From Acidobacteriota bacterium (lineage in GTDB: Bacteria > Acidobacteriota > Terriglobia > Terriglobales > Acidobacteriaceae), in the NCBI GenBank assembly GCA_019241535.1, contig JAFAWX010000050.1, positions 1 through 36,891 on the forward strand: DNA of 36,891 nucleotides, read 5' to 3'. The notes under the pieces were generated by a model. The model had not been told where the DNA came from. It saw nothing but the letters and a program-made list of their open reading frames with translations, and did no database searches. Both the position numbers and the translations under genes were made by a program. Each line of letters opens with the position of its first letter. Position 1 is the first letter of the stretch. Positions 19,269 to 27,864 of this stretch are shown here, piece after piece.

Positions 19269-19942
19269 CACGCATTCGCTTCCATCAGGAACTGGAGGAA
19301 CTAAAGCACCGAATTCTGGCCATGGCGGGAATGGCGGAGCAAGCGGTGGACCTCGCGGTTGAAGCCTACACCGAGCGCGATTTAGGGCTTTGTCAGCGCG
19401 TGCTCACGAACGAAGCGGCCATTAACCGTGCCGAGCGCGAGGTGGACGAGTTTGCCATCGATCTGCTGGCCATGCAGCAGCCGATGGCCATCGACCTTCG
19501 CTTTATTCTCGCCGTCATCAAGATCAATGCCGATCTCGAGCGGGTAGGAGACCAGGCAGTCAACATCGTGCAACGCGTAATGAACATGATCGAACTGGCG
19601 CCGGCTGAGTTGCCGGTGGACATTCCCGCGATGGCGGCGCGGGCACGCGCCATGGTCAGGGACGCGCTGCGGGCCTTCATTGAAGGCGACCCGGAGCTCG
19701 CCCGGCACGTTCTGGTGGCCGACGACGAGATCGACCGCATGAACAAAGAAGCCTTTGCCGCCCTGTCCGCCTGCATGCAGTCTAAGCCCGATTGGGCCGC
19801 GCAGGCTCTCGACGCCCTGTCGATTGCGCGCAACCTGGAACGGGTCGCGGACCATGCTACCAACATTGCCGAGGACGTCATTTTCTGGATCCGCGGGGCT
19901 GACGTTCGCCACGGCGCAGGGCAGAGCCTGGCGGGGAGCTGA
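19265..19942 (+). CDS. phoU: Phosphate signalling regulator PhoU
   Basis: 225 aa overlapping the pstB stop by [63 protein letters not shown]. Confidence 0.96.
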   Translation: MTRIRFHQELEELKHRILAMAGMAEQAVDLAVEAYTERDLGLCQRVLTNEAAINRAEREVDEFAIDLLAMQQPMAIDLRFILAVIKINADLERVGDQAVNIVQRVMNMIELAPAELPVDIPAMAARARAMVRDALRAFIEGDPELARHVLVADDEIDRMNKEAFAALSACMQSKPDWAAQALDALSIARNLERVADHATNIAEDVIFWIRGADVRHGAGQSLAGS

Positions 19943-19950
19943 CAAAGGGC

Positions 19951-20655
19951 ATGCCGCAGGCCTTGAGCCCGACAATTTTCATTCTGGAAGATGATCCCGA
20001 TATTGCAGGACTGCTGAAGCATCATCTCCAGCCTGCAGGTTATGGCGTCTCCTGGTTTCCAACGAGTGCGGGATTTCTTGACGAAATGCACGCCCGCCGG
20101 CCGGCTCTTGTGATCCTGGACATCATGGTTCCAGGCAGCAGCGGGCTGGATGTTGCTAAATCGATTCGCAGCAACTCGGCGCTGGCCGGCATTCCCCTGG
20201 TGTTTGTGACCGCCCGCACGGCAGAATCCGACCGCCTGCGGGGCTTTGAAATCGGTGCCGACGACTACATCACCAAGCCGTTCAGCCCCAAGGAAGTGGT
20301 GGCCCGGGTCAAGGCGGTCCTGCGCCGCTTCGAACCACCGCTCAAGAAAGAAATCGTGCGCGCCGGCGATCTTATGATCGACACCGCTGCCATGCGCCTG
20401 ACCGTGCGCACGGAAGCAGTGGTGACCACCGCGACCGAATTCCGCCTCATTGAATTTCTTGCCTCCCATCCCGGCCGTGTCTTCACGCGCAAGAGCCTCC
20501 TCGACGCGGTTTGGCATGACACTGCCTTTGTTACCCCTCGGATTGTAGATGTGTATATTCGCCGTCTGCGAGAGAAAATAGAACGTGACCCGGAAAAACC
20601 GCGTCATATACATACCGTGCGCGGCGCCGGCTACATGTTCGAGGTTCGTAAGTGA
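19951..20655 (+). CDS. phoB: PhoB-type OmpR-family response regulator
   Basis: 234 aa: receiver (ILEDDPDIAGLL, VILDIMVPGSSGLDV, FVTARTAESDRLRGFEIGADDYITKPFSPKE) and winged helix (RKSLLDAVWHDTAFVTPRIVDVYIRRLREKIE). Adjacent to phoU. Confidence 0.93.
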   Translation: MPQALSPTIFILEDDPDIAGLLKHHLQPAGYGVSWFPTSAGFLDEMHARRPALVILDIMVPGSSGLDVAKSIRSNSALAGIPLVFVTARTAESDRLRGFEIGADDYITKPFSPKEVVARVKAVLRRFEPPLKKEIVRAGDLMIDTAAMRLTVRTEAVVTTATEFRLIEFLASHPGRVFTRKSLLDAVWHDTAFVTPRIVDVYIRRLREKIERDPEKPRHIHTVRGAGYMFEVRK

Positions 20656-22412
20656 GACAGCGGATTTTCCTGAAGCTTCTTATTCTGATCGTCGTGGTCG
20701 TAGGGGTCTCGACCGCCGCTTTGGACCTCCTCGTGCGAAGGAGCTGGGAGGGTTCGCTGTCGGCCGAGCTTGACCAGAGTCTGCGAGACAAGGCGGAAAT
20801 GTTTGCCGCCGCGGCAAATCGCGATGCAGGGCGGATTCCCTTTCCCCAATTGGCGCAACAGGTCGCGGTCGCGGCCCGCGCGCGGGCTACCATCATCGAT
20901 CGTTCCGGCAGAGTGCTGGCCGATTCCGAGGCGCAGGCTGGCGAGATGGAGAATCATGCCACCCGCCCGGAATTCCGCGCCGCCCTGGCCGGACGTCTGG
21001 GAACGAATACCCGCCTCAGCCGGACGCTGGGAATCGAATTTCACTATGTCGCCGTGCCCACCGACTTTGGCGCCGTGCGGCTTGCCTACCCGCTATCCTC
21101 GATCCGGGCCGAAGGGGCTAAGGCGCGCAAAGAATTGCTGCTCGCTTCGGCGGCGGCGCTTCTGGTCGGTCTCGCCCTAGCCCTGATCGGAGCCGAAAGC
21201 ATAGCCCGGCGGCTGCGCAGGATAGTGGCCTTTGCCCAGGAGATTTCGCGCGGTAACCTGTCCGCCCGCCTGCCCGAATCGGGAGGAGACGAGATCGGCA
21301 TGCTGGCAATGACGCTCGACAAGACTGCGCGGCAGCTAGAGACGAACTTCCGCAATTTGGAAAGCAGCCGCCAGCAGCTTGAGACCCTGCTCAACAGCAT
21401 GGAGGACGCGGTGGTGGCGGTCTCGCCTAAACGCGAGGTGGCGTGGTTCAACGGTGCCATGCAGCGTCTGGCCGTGAGTTCCATTTCCGTAGGGACGCCA
21501 CTCATTCGCGCCGTGCGCGACCCGGATCTGCTGCGCGTCGTCGGAGAGGTGCTAACCGGCCGGGAGGCGCAAACCGTCTCGCTTTACTCGCTCGCTCCGG
21601 GCCGCAGCTTCAGCATGACTTCCGCTCCATTGCCTAACGGAGGAGCGGTTTGCGTGCTGCGTGACAGCACGGAAATTGCACGCGTTGAGCGTACGCGACG
21701 CGACTTCATCGCCAACGTCTCCCACGAGCTGCGCACACCCCTGACCTCCCTACTGGGCTATACGGAAACATTGCTCGACGAAGTTGCGGACACAAAAACA
21801 CGCGAGTTTTTGGAAATCATCCGCCGCAACGCTCAGCGCATGAGCCGCCTGACGGAGGATTTACTGATACTGGCGCGGGTAGAATCTGGCGAGTACCCGC
21901 TCGCGCAGGCTTCCGTACCCGCCCCGGAATTGCTCAAGGAAGCGCAACTTTCGTTCACCGACGTTGTCAAAAGCAGAGGGCTGACAATCACGGTGGCCGG
22001 ATCACCCGATCTCGAGGTGTTTGCCGATCGGGACGCTATCCATCAGGTGTTTGCCAATCTGATTGACAACGCCTTAAAGTACGCAACCGGCACCGGAAGA
22101 ATCGAGATCGGTGCCCGTGAAAGACTCCGCAACGTCGAGTTTTACGTACGCGATTTCGGTCCGGGAATTGCCTCCGAGCATCTGACGCGCCTGTTTGAAC
22201 GTTTTTACCGCGTGGACAAGGCGCGATCGCGCGAGGCGGGAGGTACCGGGCTGGGGCTGGCGATTGTGAAACATATCGTTCTCAATCACGGAGGGGAGAC
22301 GGGAGTAACCAGCGAGCTTGGCCATGGCTCGGTCTTTTGGTTCAGGCTGCCGGTTTCAGAAGTCAAGGCGGAGGCAGGGCCGGAAACCGCCATCCACGAA
22401 ACGCGCACTTAG
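20652..22412 (+). CDS. phoR: PhoR-type sensor histidine kinase
   Basis: 586 aa: TM segments, HAMP, PAS-like region, FIANVSHELRTPLTSLLGYTETLLDE (H box), NLIDNALKYA (N box) and GGTGLGLAIVKHIV. Confidence 0.92.
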   Translation: MRQRIFLKLLILIVVVVGVSTAALDLLVRRSWEGSLSAELDQSLRDKAEMFAAAANRDAGRIPFPQLAQQVAVAARARATIIDRSGRVLADSEAQAGEMENHATRPEFRAALAGRLGTNTRLSRTLGIEFHYVAVPTDFGAVRLAYPLSSIRAEGAKARKELLLASAAALLVGLALALIGAESIARRLRRIVAFAQEISRGNLSARLPESGGDEIGMLAMTLDKTARQLETNFRNLESSRQQLETLLNSMEDAVVAVSPKREVAWFNGAMQRLAVSSISVGTPLIRAVRDPDLLRVVGEVLTGREAQTVSLYSLAPGRSFSMTSAPLPNGGAVCVLRDSTEIARVERTRRDFIANVSHELRTPLTSLLGYTETLLDEVADTKTREFLEIIRRNAQRMSRLTEDLLILARVESGEYPLAQASVPAPELLKEAQLSFTDVVKSRGLTITVAGSPDLEVFADRDAIHQVFANLIDNALKYATGTGRIEIGARERLRNVEFYVRDFGPGIASEHLTRLFERFYRVDKARSREAGGTGLGLAIVKHIVLNHGGETGVTSELGHGSVFWFRLPVSEVKAEAGPETAIHETRT

Positions 22413-22463
22413 TCCATTGGCTACGCTTGACCCCCAGCCAAAATTGGATGTCTGTGTATGAGC

Positions 22464-24050
22464 CTATCGCCAGTGCTTAACCCGCGGCCAGAGGTCTTTC
22501 AGCGATGAAAATTTCTTACCCCGGCAGATGAAAACATCAATATTCTTTTCCAGGGCGTACGGATTGTCGGCCGAGGTTCCCACGTACTCCACTTGGGTCC
22601 ACAGCCGCTCGAGTGTTTCCCGGGTGTCGTCGAGAACTATCAGGCAATCACCCGAGTAGTTGCCGGGACCCCAAAGATACCATGTCTGGTGCCCGCTTAG
22701 CGCCCGGGGCATACCGTAGCGCCGACCGAAAAAGTCGATTGCTCCTGCTTGACCGTAGTCTTGAGCGAAGATGCCGCAGTCGCTGCGCTCGTCGGGTTTG
22801 AGTTGGTTCCAGGCAAGGGCGGTTTCGGCGACAATTTCTTCCCAGCCGAACTGGTCGGAATACCACTGCGGCAGCACCGCCCGTGTGTGCGAATGCTCCA
22901 TGACCGGCAGCTTCATCGGCAGGTATCTCATATAGGCGATGAAGGAGTCTGGTGACAAGATTGGCGCTGCCACTGGAGCGAGGTACAGGCCGCTGGTCAC
23001 CAGGATAGCGATGATCGTTGCTTTCAGTCGTCTTCGGCCGGCACTCCCGAGGAAGTGTTCGATCCTGACCGCGCCGGCTGCGAGCAGCATGGGGTAGACG
23101 GGAGAAAGATAGTAGTTCTTGCCATGCAGTAAAAAAAAGACACCATAACAAACCACATAGCTCCAGCCGAGAACGCGGTAGCGTCGGAGCGGCGCCCACA
23201 GGAATAGGGCAATCAGACCGGCGATCCAGATCGGAGCGGTCAGCGGGTGAACGAGCAGCGTTTGTTGGAGAAAATACTGCCCGGCGGGAAGTATTACGTC
23301 TCGCCCTTCGGCACGGATGTTGTGCATCAGCTGCAGGAAAGGCCAGCGGCGGTGGGTGTTCCAGAGGAAATTGGGAAGAAAAATGAGGAACGCCGCCAGA
23401 GCCCCGAGCCAGACCCATTGAGTGCGCAACACCCGGCGCTCGTCGGTGAGGATTACGCCAACGACAATAGCCAACCCAAACAGCGCGATCGAGTACTTCT
23501 CCTCCAGCCCAAGGCCGGCGATCACGCCCGCCCACAGCCAGTAACGCGGGTCAGCGCGCTTTATGGCCAGAATCACCGAATACGCGCAGCCCATCCACAA
23601 GTTCGGCTCCAGGCAATTGGTTCCAAGAAGACTGCCATTGGAAAGGTACTGCGGGGCGATTGCTATGGTGACGGCACTGAGGACGAGCGCAAAACGCCTG
23701 CCCCCAAATTCGCGGGCAATGAGGGCAGTCTGCACCACCAGAAAAGAAGATGCCAGAGCCGGAACGAACCGAATGCTGCGCAGGGAATCGCCTAGGAGCG
23801 CGCGGCAGATGTGGATCAGGAAAGGAATCAGCGGCGGCTGGTCAACATATCCCCAGGCCAGGTGCTCGCCGCAGGACATATAGTCAAATTCGTCGCGAAA
23901 ATAGCCGTAGCCCTTATTGAAATAGATGTGAAAGAGAAATTTTACAGTGGCAATGGCCACTACGATAGCCATGCCGCTGGCTCGCAGGCGCAAGTCGTTG
24001 TCCTCTCGGAGTTCAATCGTGCGAGCACTGGTTACAATCTGCGATTCCAT
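22464..24050 (-). CDS. GT39/PMT-like (ArnT-family) integral membrane glycosyltransferase
   Basis: Homologous part starts near ATG 24050 (MESQIVTSARTIELRED...), then FRDEFDYMSCGEHLAWGYVDQPPLIPFLIHICRALLGDS and multiple TM helices. The track start at 24323 adds an unrelated 91 aa. Confidence 0.8.
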   Translation of the reverse strand: MESQIVTSARTIELREDNDLRLRASGMAIVVAIATVKFLFHIYFNKGYGYFRDEFDYMSCGEHLAWGYVDQPPLIPFLIHICRALLGDSLRSIRFVPALASSFLVVQTALIAREFGGRRFALVLSAVTIAIAPQYLSNGSLLGTNCLEPNLWMGCAYSVILAIKRADPRYWLWAGVIAGLGLEEKYSIALFGLAIVVGVILTDERRVLRTQWVWLGALAAFLIFLPNFLWNTHRRWPFLQLMHNIRAEGRDVILPAGQYFLQQTLLVHPLTAPIWIAGLIALFLWAPLRRYRVLGWSYVVCYGVFFLLHGKNYYLSPVYPMLLAAGAVRIEHFLGSAGRRRLKATIIAILVTSGLYLAPVAAPILSPDSFIAYMRYLPMKLPVMEHSHTRAVLPQWYSDQFGWEEIVAETALAWNQLKPDERSDCGIFAQDYGQAGAIDFFGRRYGMPRALSGHQTWYLWGPGNYSGDCLIVLDDTRETLERLWTQVEYVGTSADNPYALEKNIDVFICRGKKFSSLKDLWPRVKHWR

Positions 24051-24158
24051 CGAGCAGTTCCGACATTGTATCGGACGCCGCCTGCAAAAATCGCGACCAG
24101 GCGCAGGATGTAATTTCTTTGGCGCTTCAGGTGCGATTCTGTCTGCTACTATCACGAC

Positions 24159-24401
24159 CTTATCCACGCGTCGCCGGGTGGCCGTGAAGCCGATCAGGTA
24201 ACGGGAACCATGAGCTTCGAAGAGGTCGAAGTGATCGAAGATGCGCCGATAGCTGGGAGCGACTGCGTGCTGTGCTTCATCAACAACCACGATCGAAAAC
24301 TCATGCGGCTGAAGCCGTGACAAGCATGCGCCGTCGCGGGACAGGGTTCGAACCGAAGCATTGACAACCTGCCGGTACCCGTCGGTAATGAACTCGGCCG
24401 G
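24159..24401 (-). pseudogene. Remnant of a superfamily II DEAD/DEAH helicase
   Basis: Minus-strand reading PAEFITDGYRQVVNASVRTLSRDGACLSRLQPHEFSIVVVDEAQHAVAPSYRRIFDHFDLFEAHGSRYLIGFTATRRRVDK has the DEAQ/DEAH box and a GFTAT motif. A TAG codon lies directly upstream and no helicase domain 2 follows. Confidence 0.7.
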
Positions 24402-24865
24402 CTATGTAAGCGTCTTTAATTGTTGTTAACGCTTCGCTCTAGTACGGGCGGAGACTCGAGGTGGTGAGAGTCTGCGTGTTGCTCATGGCCTAGGAACTAC
24501 TTTATGGAAATCAGCAACTGCCGAGCCGCCCGGTGTGGCAACGCAGGGTTCTGATTGCTGCAGCTCGGAGATGGCCTTGCCATCATCTCGCCCGTCCGGC
24601 GAGCATTAGTAGGCTTACCCCTGTCCGCCGCGTGTTGGGGGCCAGCCGCTTGATGGCCGAGGGGGGACCACAGCACTGAAATCCGGATCCTTCCGCTGAG
24701 CTTGGATAGAGGCCTGCCGAAGGCCACCCCAGAGCGCGCGAGGCCTGCTGCATAACAAATCTCGGGCTCTTGTAACCTTTGTCGGGTTTTCGAATCACAC
24801 TCTGGTTAGCCTTTCTTCGGAAACAGTGTATGGAACGCCGCATCGACAGCCGGGGATTCAGACTT

Positions 24866-25549
24866 ATGAATCGGCGTGAACTGCTGAAATTCACGCCGCT
24901 CCTCGCATTTGGGGCATTGGCTGTTCCGAAACTCCAGAAGCCGTTCTTGAAAGCAGGTCTGGGATTGAGCGACTGGGTTTCAGCCAAGCTTTACCGCTCC
25001 CATCATCTTGCGACCACGTTTTCGGACTCTGAACTAACTCCGCTCGATAAGTTCCCGGTCAACGACTACGACGTTGACGATCCGGATCTCGATCTCGATA
25101 GTTGGACGCTTGCCGTCGGAGGTGCAGTCGAGAGGCCCGGAGAGTACAGGCTGGGCGACATTCAAGCCCTTCCGCTGTACCGGCAGAACACGCGCCACGT
25201 TTGTGTGGAGGGTTGGGACGTGATCGGGCGCTTTGGCGGGGCGCGCCTCTCTGACTTCCTGAAAACTGTCGGTGCGCAGCCGGGGGCACGTTTTGTCACG
25301 GTCGAATGTGCTGATGACTATTACGAGTCCCTTGACATGGCCACAGCACTACATCCCCAGACTCTGCTTTGCTACGAAATGTACGATCGGCCGCTGACGC
25401 GCGAACACGGGGCGCCTTTGCGTCTACAAATTCCCACCAAAATTGGATACAAGCAGGCCAAATACCTGACCAAGTTGAAACTCACACATGTGCTCGAGCG
25501 GGTTGGTTACTGGGAAGATCAGGGTTACTCGAAGTTTTACGGGCTCTAG
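24866..25549 (+). CDS. Sulfite-oxidase-fold molybdopterin-dependent oxidoreductase (MsrP/YedY-like), TAT-type N-terminus
   Basis: MNRRELLKFTPLLAFGALAVP twin-arginine-like start; RHVCVEGWDVIGRFGGARLSDFL (Mo-ligand Cys region); DYYESLDMATALHPQTLLCYEMYDRPLTREHGAPLRLQIPTKIGYKQAKYLTKL. Confidence 0.9.
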   Translation: MNRRELLKFTPLLAFGALAVPKLQKPFLKAGLGLSDWVSAKLYRSHHLATTFSDSELTPLDKFPVNDYDVDDPDLDLDSWTLAVGGAVERPGEYRLGDIQALPLYRQNTRHVCVEGWDVIGRFGGARLSDFLKTVGAQPGARFVTVECADDYYESLDMATALHPQTLLCYEMYDRPLTREHGAPLRLQIPTKIGYKQAKYLTKLKLTHVLERVGYWEDQGYSKFYGL

Positions 25550-25564
25550 GAGGGCGGTGTCGGC

Positions 25565-26260
25565 ATGTCGGCGAAGGAAGTCACGATCGAGAACAGAAAA
25601 ACCGGCGAGATTACCGACGCTGTCTATGAGCACCCTCTGATCATTCGCTACTGCCACTGGCTCAATGCGGTGGCATTGTTCGTTCTCGCCGGAAGCGGCC
25701 TCCAAATCTTTCGCGCCTTTCCGAGCTTCGGAGCGAAAATCCCGCAGAAGGTGCTCATCAATTGGCCGCCCTCGCTTGCAATCGGGGGCTGGCTCGGAGG
25801 CGCTCTCCAGTGGCATCTCACCTTTGCCTGGATCTACATCGGCACGGGCCTTCTCTACCTTGCCTACCAGGTTTTAAGCGGAAACTATAAACAGGTGCTG
25901 TTTGTGAGCCGCGATCTCCCGGGAGTTTGGCCCATGGTGCGCCACTACTTCCTCTTCGGTCCTAGGCCAGCGCCCCGGGAAGCCTATAACGCCTTGCAGA
26001 AGCATGCCTATACGTCGGTCTTCGTCTTAGGCGTACTATCGGTCGGGACGGGTTTTGTCTTGTGGAAGCCGGTTCAGTTTTCCTGGCTGGCGTGGATGAT
26101 GGGCGGTTTTCACTGGGCGCGGCTCTGGCATTTCCTTATCTTGTGGGCGATGGTGGCTTTCGTGTTCGGCCATCTGGTGATGGTGGTTGTGCACGGGTGG
26201 AATAACTTTGTCTCAATGTTGACGGGATGGAAGAAGGATCCGGAATACATTCGGAGGTAG
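25565..26260 (+). CDS. Cytochrome b561-type membrane diheme protein
   Basis: YEHPLIIRYCHWLNAVALFVLAGSGLQIF, QKHAYTSVFVLGVLSVGTGF and HFLILWAMVAFVFGHLVMVVVHGW, consistent with the Ni-hydrogenase/thiosulfate-reductase cytochrome b fold. Starts 16 bp after the molybdoprotein. Confidence 0.87.
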   Translation: MSAKEVTIENRKTGEITDAVYEHPLIIRYCHWLNAVALFVLAGSGLQIFRAFPSFGAKIPQKVLINWPPSLAIGGWLGGALQWHLTFAWIYIGTGLLYLAYQVLSGNYKQVLFVSRDLPGVWPMVRHYFLFGPRPAPREAYNALQKHAYTSVFVLGVLSVGTGFVLWKPVQFSWLAWMMGGFHWARLWHFLILWAMVAFVFGHLVMVVVHGWNNFVSMLTGWKKDPEYIRR

Positions 26261-26308
26261 CAGGCCTTCCCGAGAGTAGTGGTCCTGCCGTTTACGGTGA
26301 GGAGGTAG

Positions 26309-26950
26309 GTGGTGACCCGGCTGGAGGAGGCGCATCAAATCGAGGAGGAACGCCTCATCCAGCGCGTGAGGGACGGCGAGAGTGAGATTTTTTATGAGCT
26401 GGTCCGTCCTCACGAACGCCGTATCTATGCCGCGGCTTTTGCCATCCTCCGCAACCAGGCCGATGCCGAGGATGCGGCTCAGGAAGCCGTATTCAAGGCC
26501 TTCAAACACATCCGCCAGTTCCGCCGTGAAGCGAAGTTCAGTACCTGGCTTATTCAAATCGTGGTGAATGAGGCACGCATGCGGAGAAGAAAAGACCGCG
26601 CCGAGCTTATGGAGGCGATCGACAAGCATGGAGAAGACGACCGTTACACGCCTCGCGATTTTGCCGACTGGCGCGAAATTCCTTCGGACGTTCTCGAACG
26701 GCGGGAAGTACGGGAGAAGCTGGCGCAAGCACTGGCTTCGCTCGGGCCGATCTACCGGGAAGTCTTCGTGTTGCGCGACATGGAACAATTGAGTATCGAG
26801 GAGACGGCGAAGGCGCTGGAAATTTCTTCGTCTGCGGTGAAGACGCGGCTGCTTCGGGCGCGGCTAATGCTGCGCGACCTGCTCGCGCCCGGACTGGGGG
26901 CACCGTGGAGCAGCCGGTTGTCTTTTTCACAGGGGACAAAGCCATGGTAG
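26309..26950 (+). CDS. RNA polymerase ECF sigma factor (sigma-E/W like)
   Basis: Region 2 (IYAAAFAILRNQADAEDAAQEAVFKAFKHIRQFRREAKFSTWLIQIVVNEARMRRRKDR) and region 4 (YREVFVLRDMEQLSIEETAKALEISSSAVKTRLLRAR). GTG start after GGAGG. Confidence 0.93.
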   Translation: MVTRLEEAHQIEEERLIQRVRDGESEIFYELVRPHERRIYAAAFAILRNQADAEDAAQEAVFKAFKHIRQFRREAKFSTWLIQIVVNEARMRRRKDRAELMEAIDKHGEDDRYTPRDFADWREIPSDVLERREVREKLAQALASLGPIYREVFVLRDMEQLSIEETAKALEISSSAVKTRLLRARLMLRDLLAPGLGAPWSSRLSFSQGTKPW

Positions 26951-27534
26951 TCAGCTGCGAGCAGGTATGGCAGGAAGTGTCAAATTATCTCGATGCCGAG
27001 GTCGAGCCGGAGCTGCGCGCCGCCATCGATCAGCATGTGCGCGGCTGCAGGTGCTGCGCTGCGGTGATGGACGGCGTCCGTAACGTTATGCAACTCTACG
27101 CTGACGAACGCATGCTCGAGCTGCCGCTCGGATTCAGCCGCCGTCTGCACCGCCGATTGGAAGGCGAGTTGGGGGGTACGAGAAGAAGCTTTTTCGGCTG
27201 GATGGCTGCCGCTGCCGTCTCCGTCCTGGCCGCAGGGGCCTTCGAAGCGGCGCGCTCGTCCGTCTTTAGCCGCCCTGGTCTGCGTTCACAACACGCTCGA
27301 GCTTCGGGCCACGTGCCTCCTGACATGCTGGTCGTAGTAGCCGAGAATGGAAAGACCTTTCATGTCAGTGGCTGCCGGTTCATTCACGACCAAAGGAGCT
27401 TGCGCACGATTCCCGCCCGCGAGGCAATCGAGGAAGGATACGTTCCCTGCGTGCGTTGCATGAAGAAATATCTTGAATCTGGCGCACGCCTGGGCGCCGT
27501 CGATCCCGCTCCGCCCGACCTCGCCCGCTCCTGA
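26944..27534 (+). CDS. Putative membrane-anchored anti-sigma factor with zinc-finger N-terminus and Ada-like Cys/His C-terminal tail
   Basis: ATG 26944 overlaps the sigma stop. HVRGCRCC (H-x3-C-x2-C) ZAS-like motif, TM-like FFGWMAAAAVSVLAAGAF, then FHVSGCRFIHDQRSLRTIPAREAIEEGYVPCVRCMKKY. Confidence 0.82.
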   Translation: MVVSCEQVWQEVSNYLDAEVEPELRAAIDQHVRGCRCCAAVMDGVRNVMQLYADERMLELPLGFSRRLHRRLEGELGGTRRSFFGWMAAAAVSVLAAGAFEAARSSVFSRPGLRSQHARASGHVPPDMLVVVAENGKTFHVSGCRFIHDQRSLRTIPAREAIEEGYVPCVRCMKKYLESGARLGAVDPAPPDLARS

Positions 27535-27598
27535 TCTGACGGTACTAGGGCTGCCCCACCGGTAGTTTACTAGTTCTCTTTCCATGAATAGGGTGCAA

Positions 27599-27864
27599 TC
27601 AGCTCTCTCCTCCGTCCTCAAGCCTCGCGGCGCAGGTCAGGCGGTTAACCGGGGTCCCATGGCGCTCGTGTGCCGGTAGTTCGATGAACCAGGCCTCGTA
27701 CTCGATTTCTTCGTTCAGGATTCCGCGATGCCACGTCCTAGGTACGCACTGCCGCAATCCACGTACATCGCGCCTTTCTCGATCATGGTCAAAGGGCGGG
27801 CGAAGCATTCTTCGGCGGACGGCTTGAGGACTGTTTTTCCGGAGATTAAAGAGAGGCAGCGAAT
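27599..27864 (-). pseudogene. Possible frameshifted small gene relic
   Basis: Minus strand 27864-27715 reads IRCLSLISGKTVLKPSAEECFARPLTMIEKGAMYVDCGSAYLGRGIAES-stop; the adjacent frame then reads NEEIEYEAWFIELPAHERHGTPVNRLTCAARLEDGGES-stop. Both look protein-like, offset by a frameshift near 27715-27730. Confidence 0.25.

Noticed and set aside
18180-19271. 363-aa minus-strand ORF
   Set aside because: Antisense to pstB and the end of pstA, both confidently identified. High-GC shadow ORF.
19393-20613. 406-aa minus-strand ORF, low-complexity Arg/Ser/Ala-rich at its C-terminal part
   Set aside because: Antisense to phoU and phoB; composition typical of a codon-position shadow.
22413-22463. Possible terminator between phoR and the GT gene (ttggct...agccaa)
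   Set aside because: Only a 6-bp stem with a 13-nt loop and no T tract, so not convincing.
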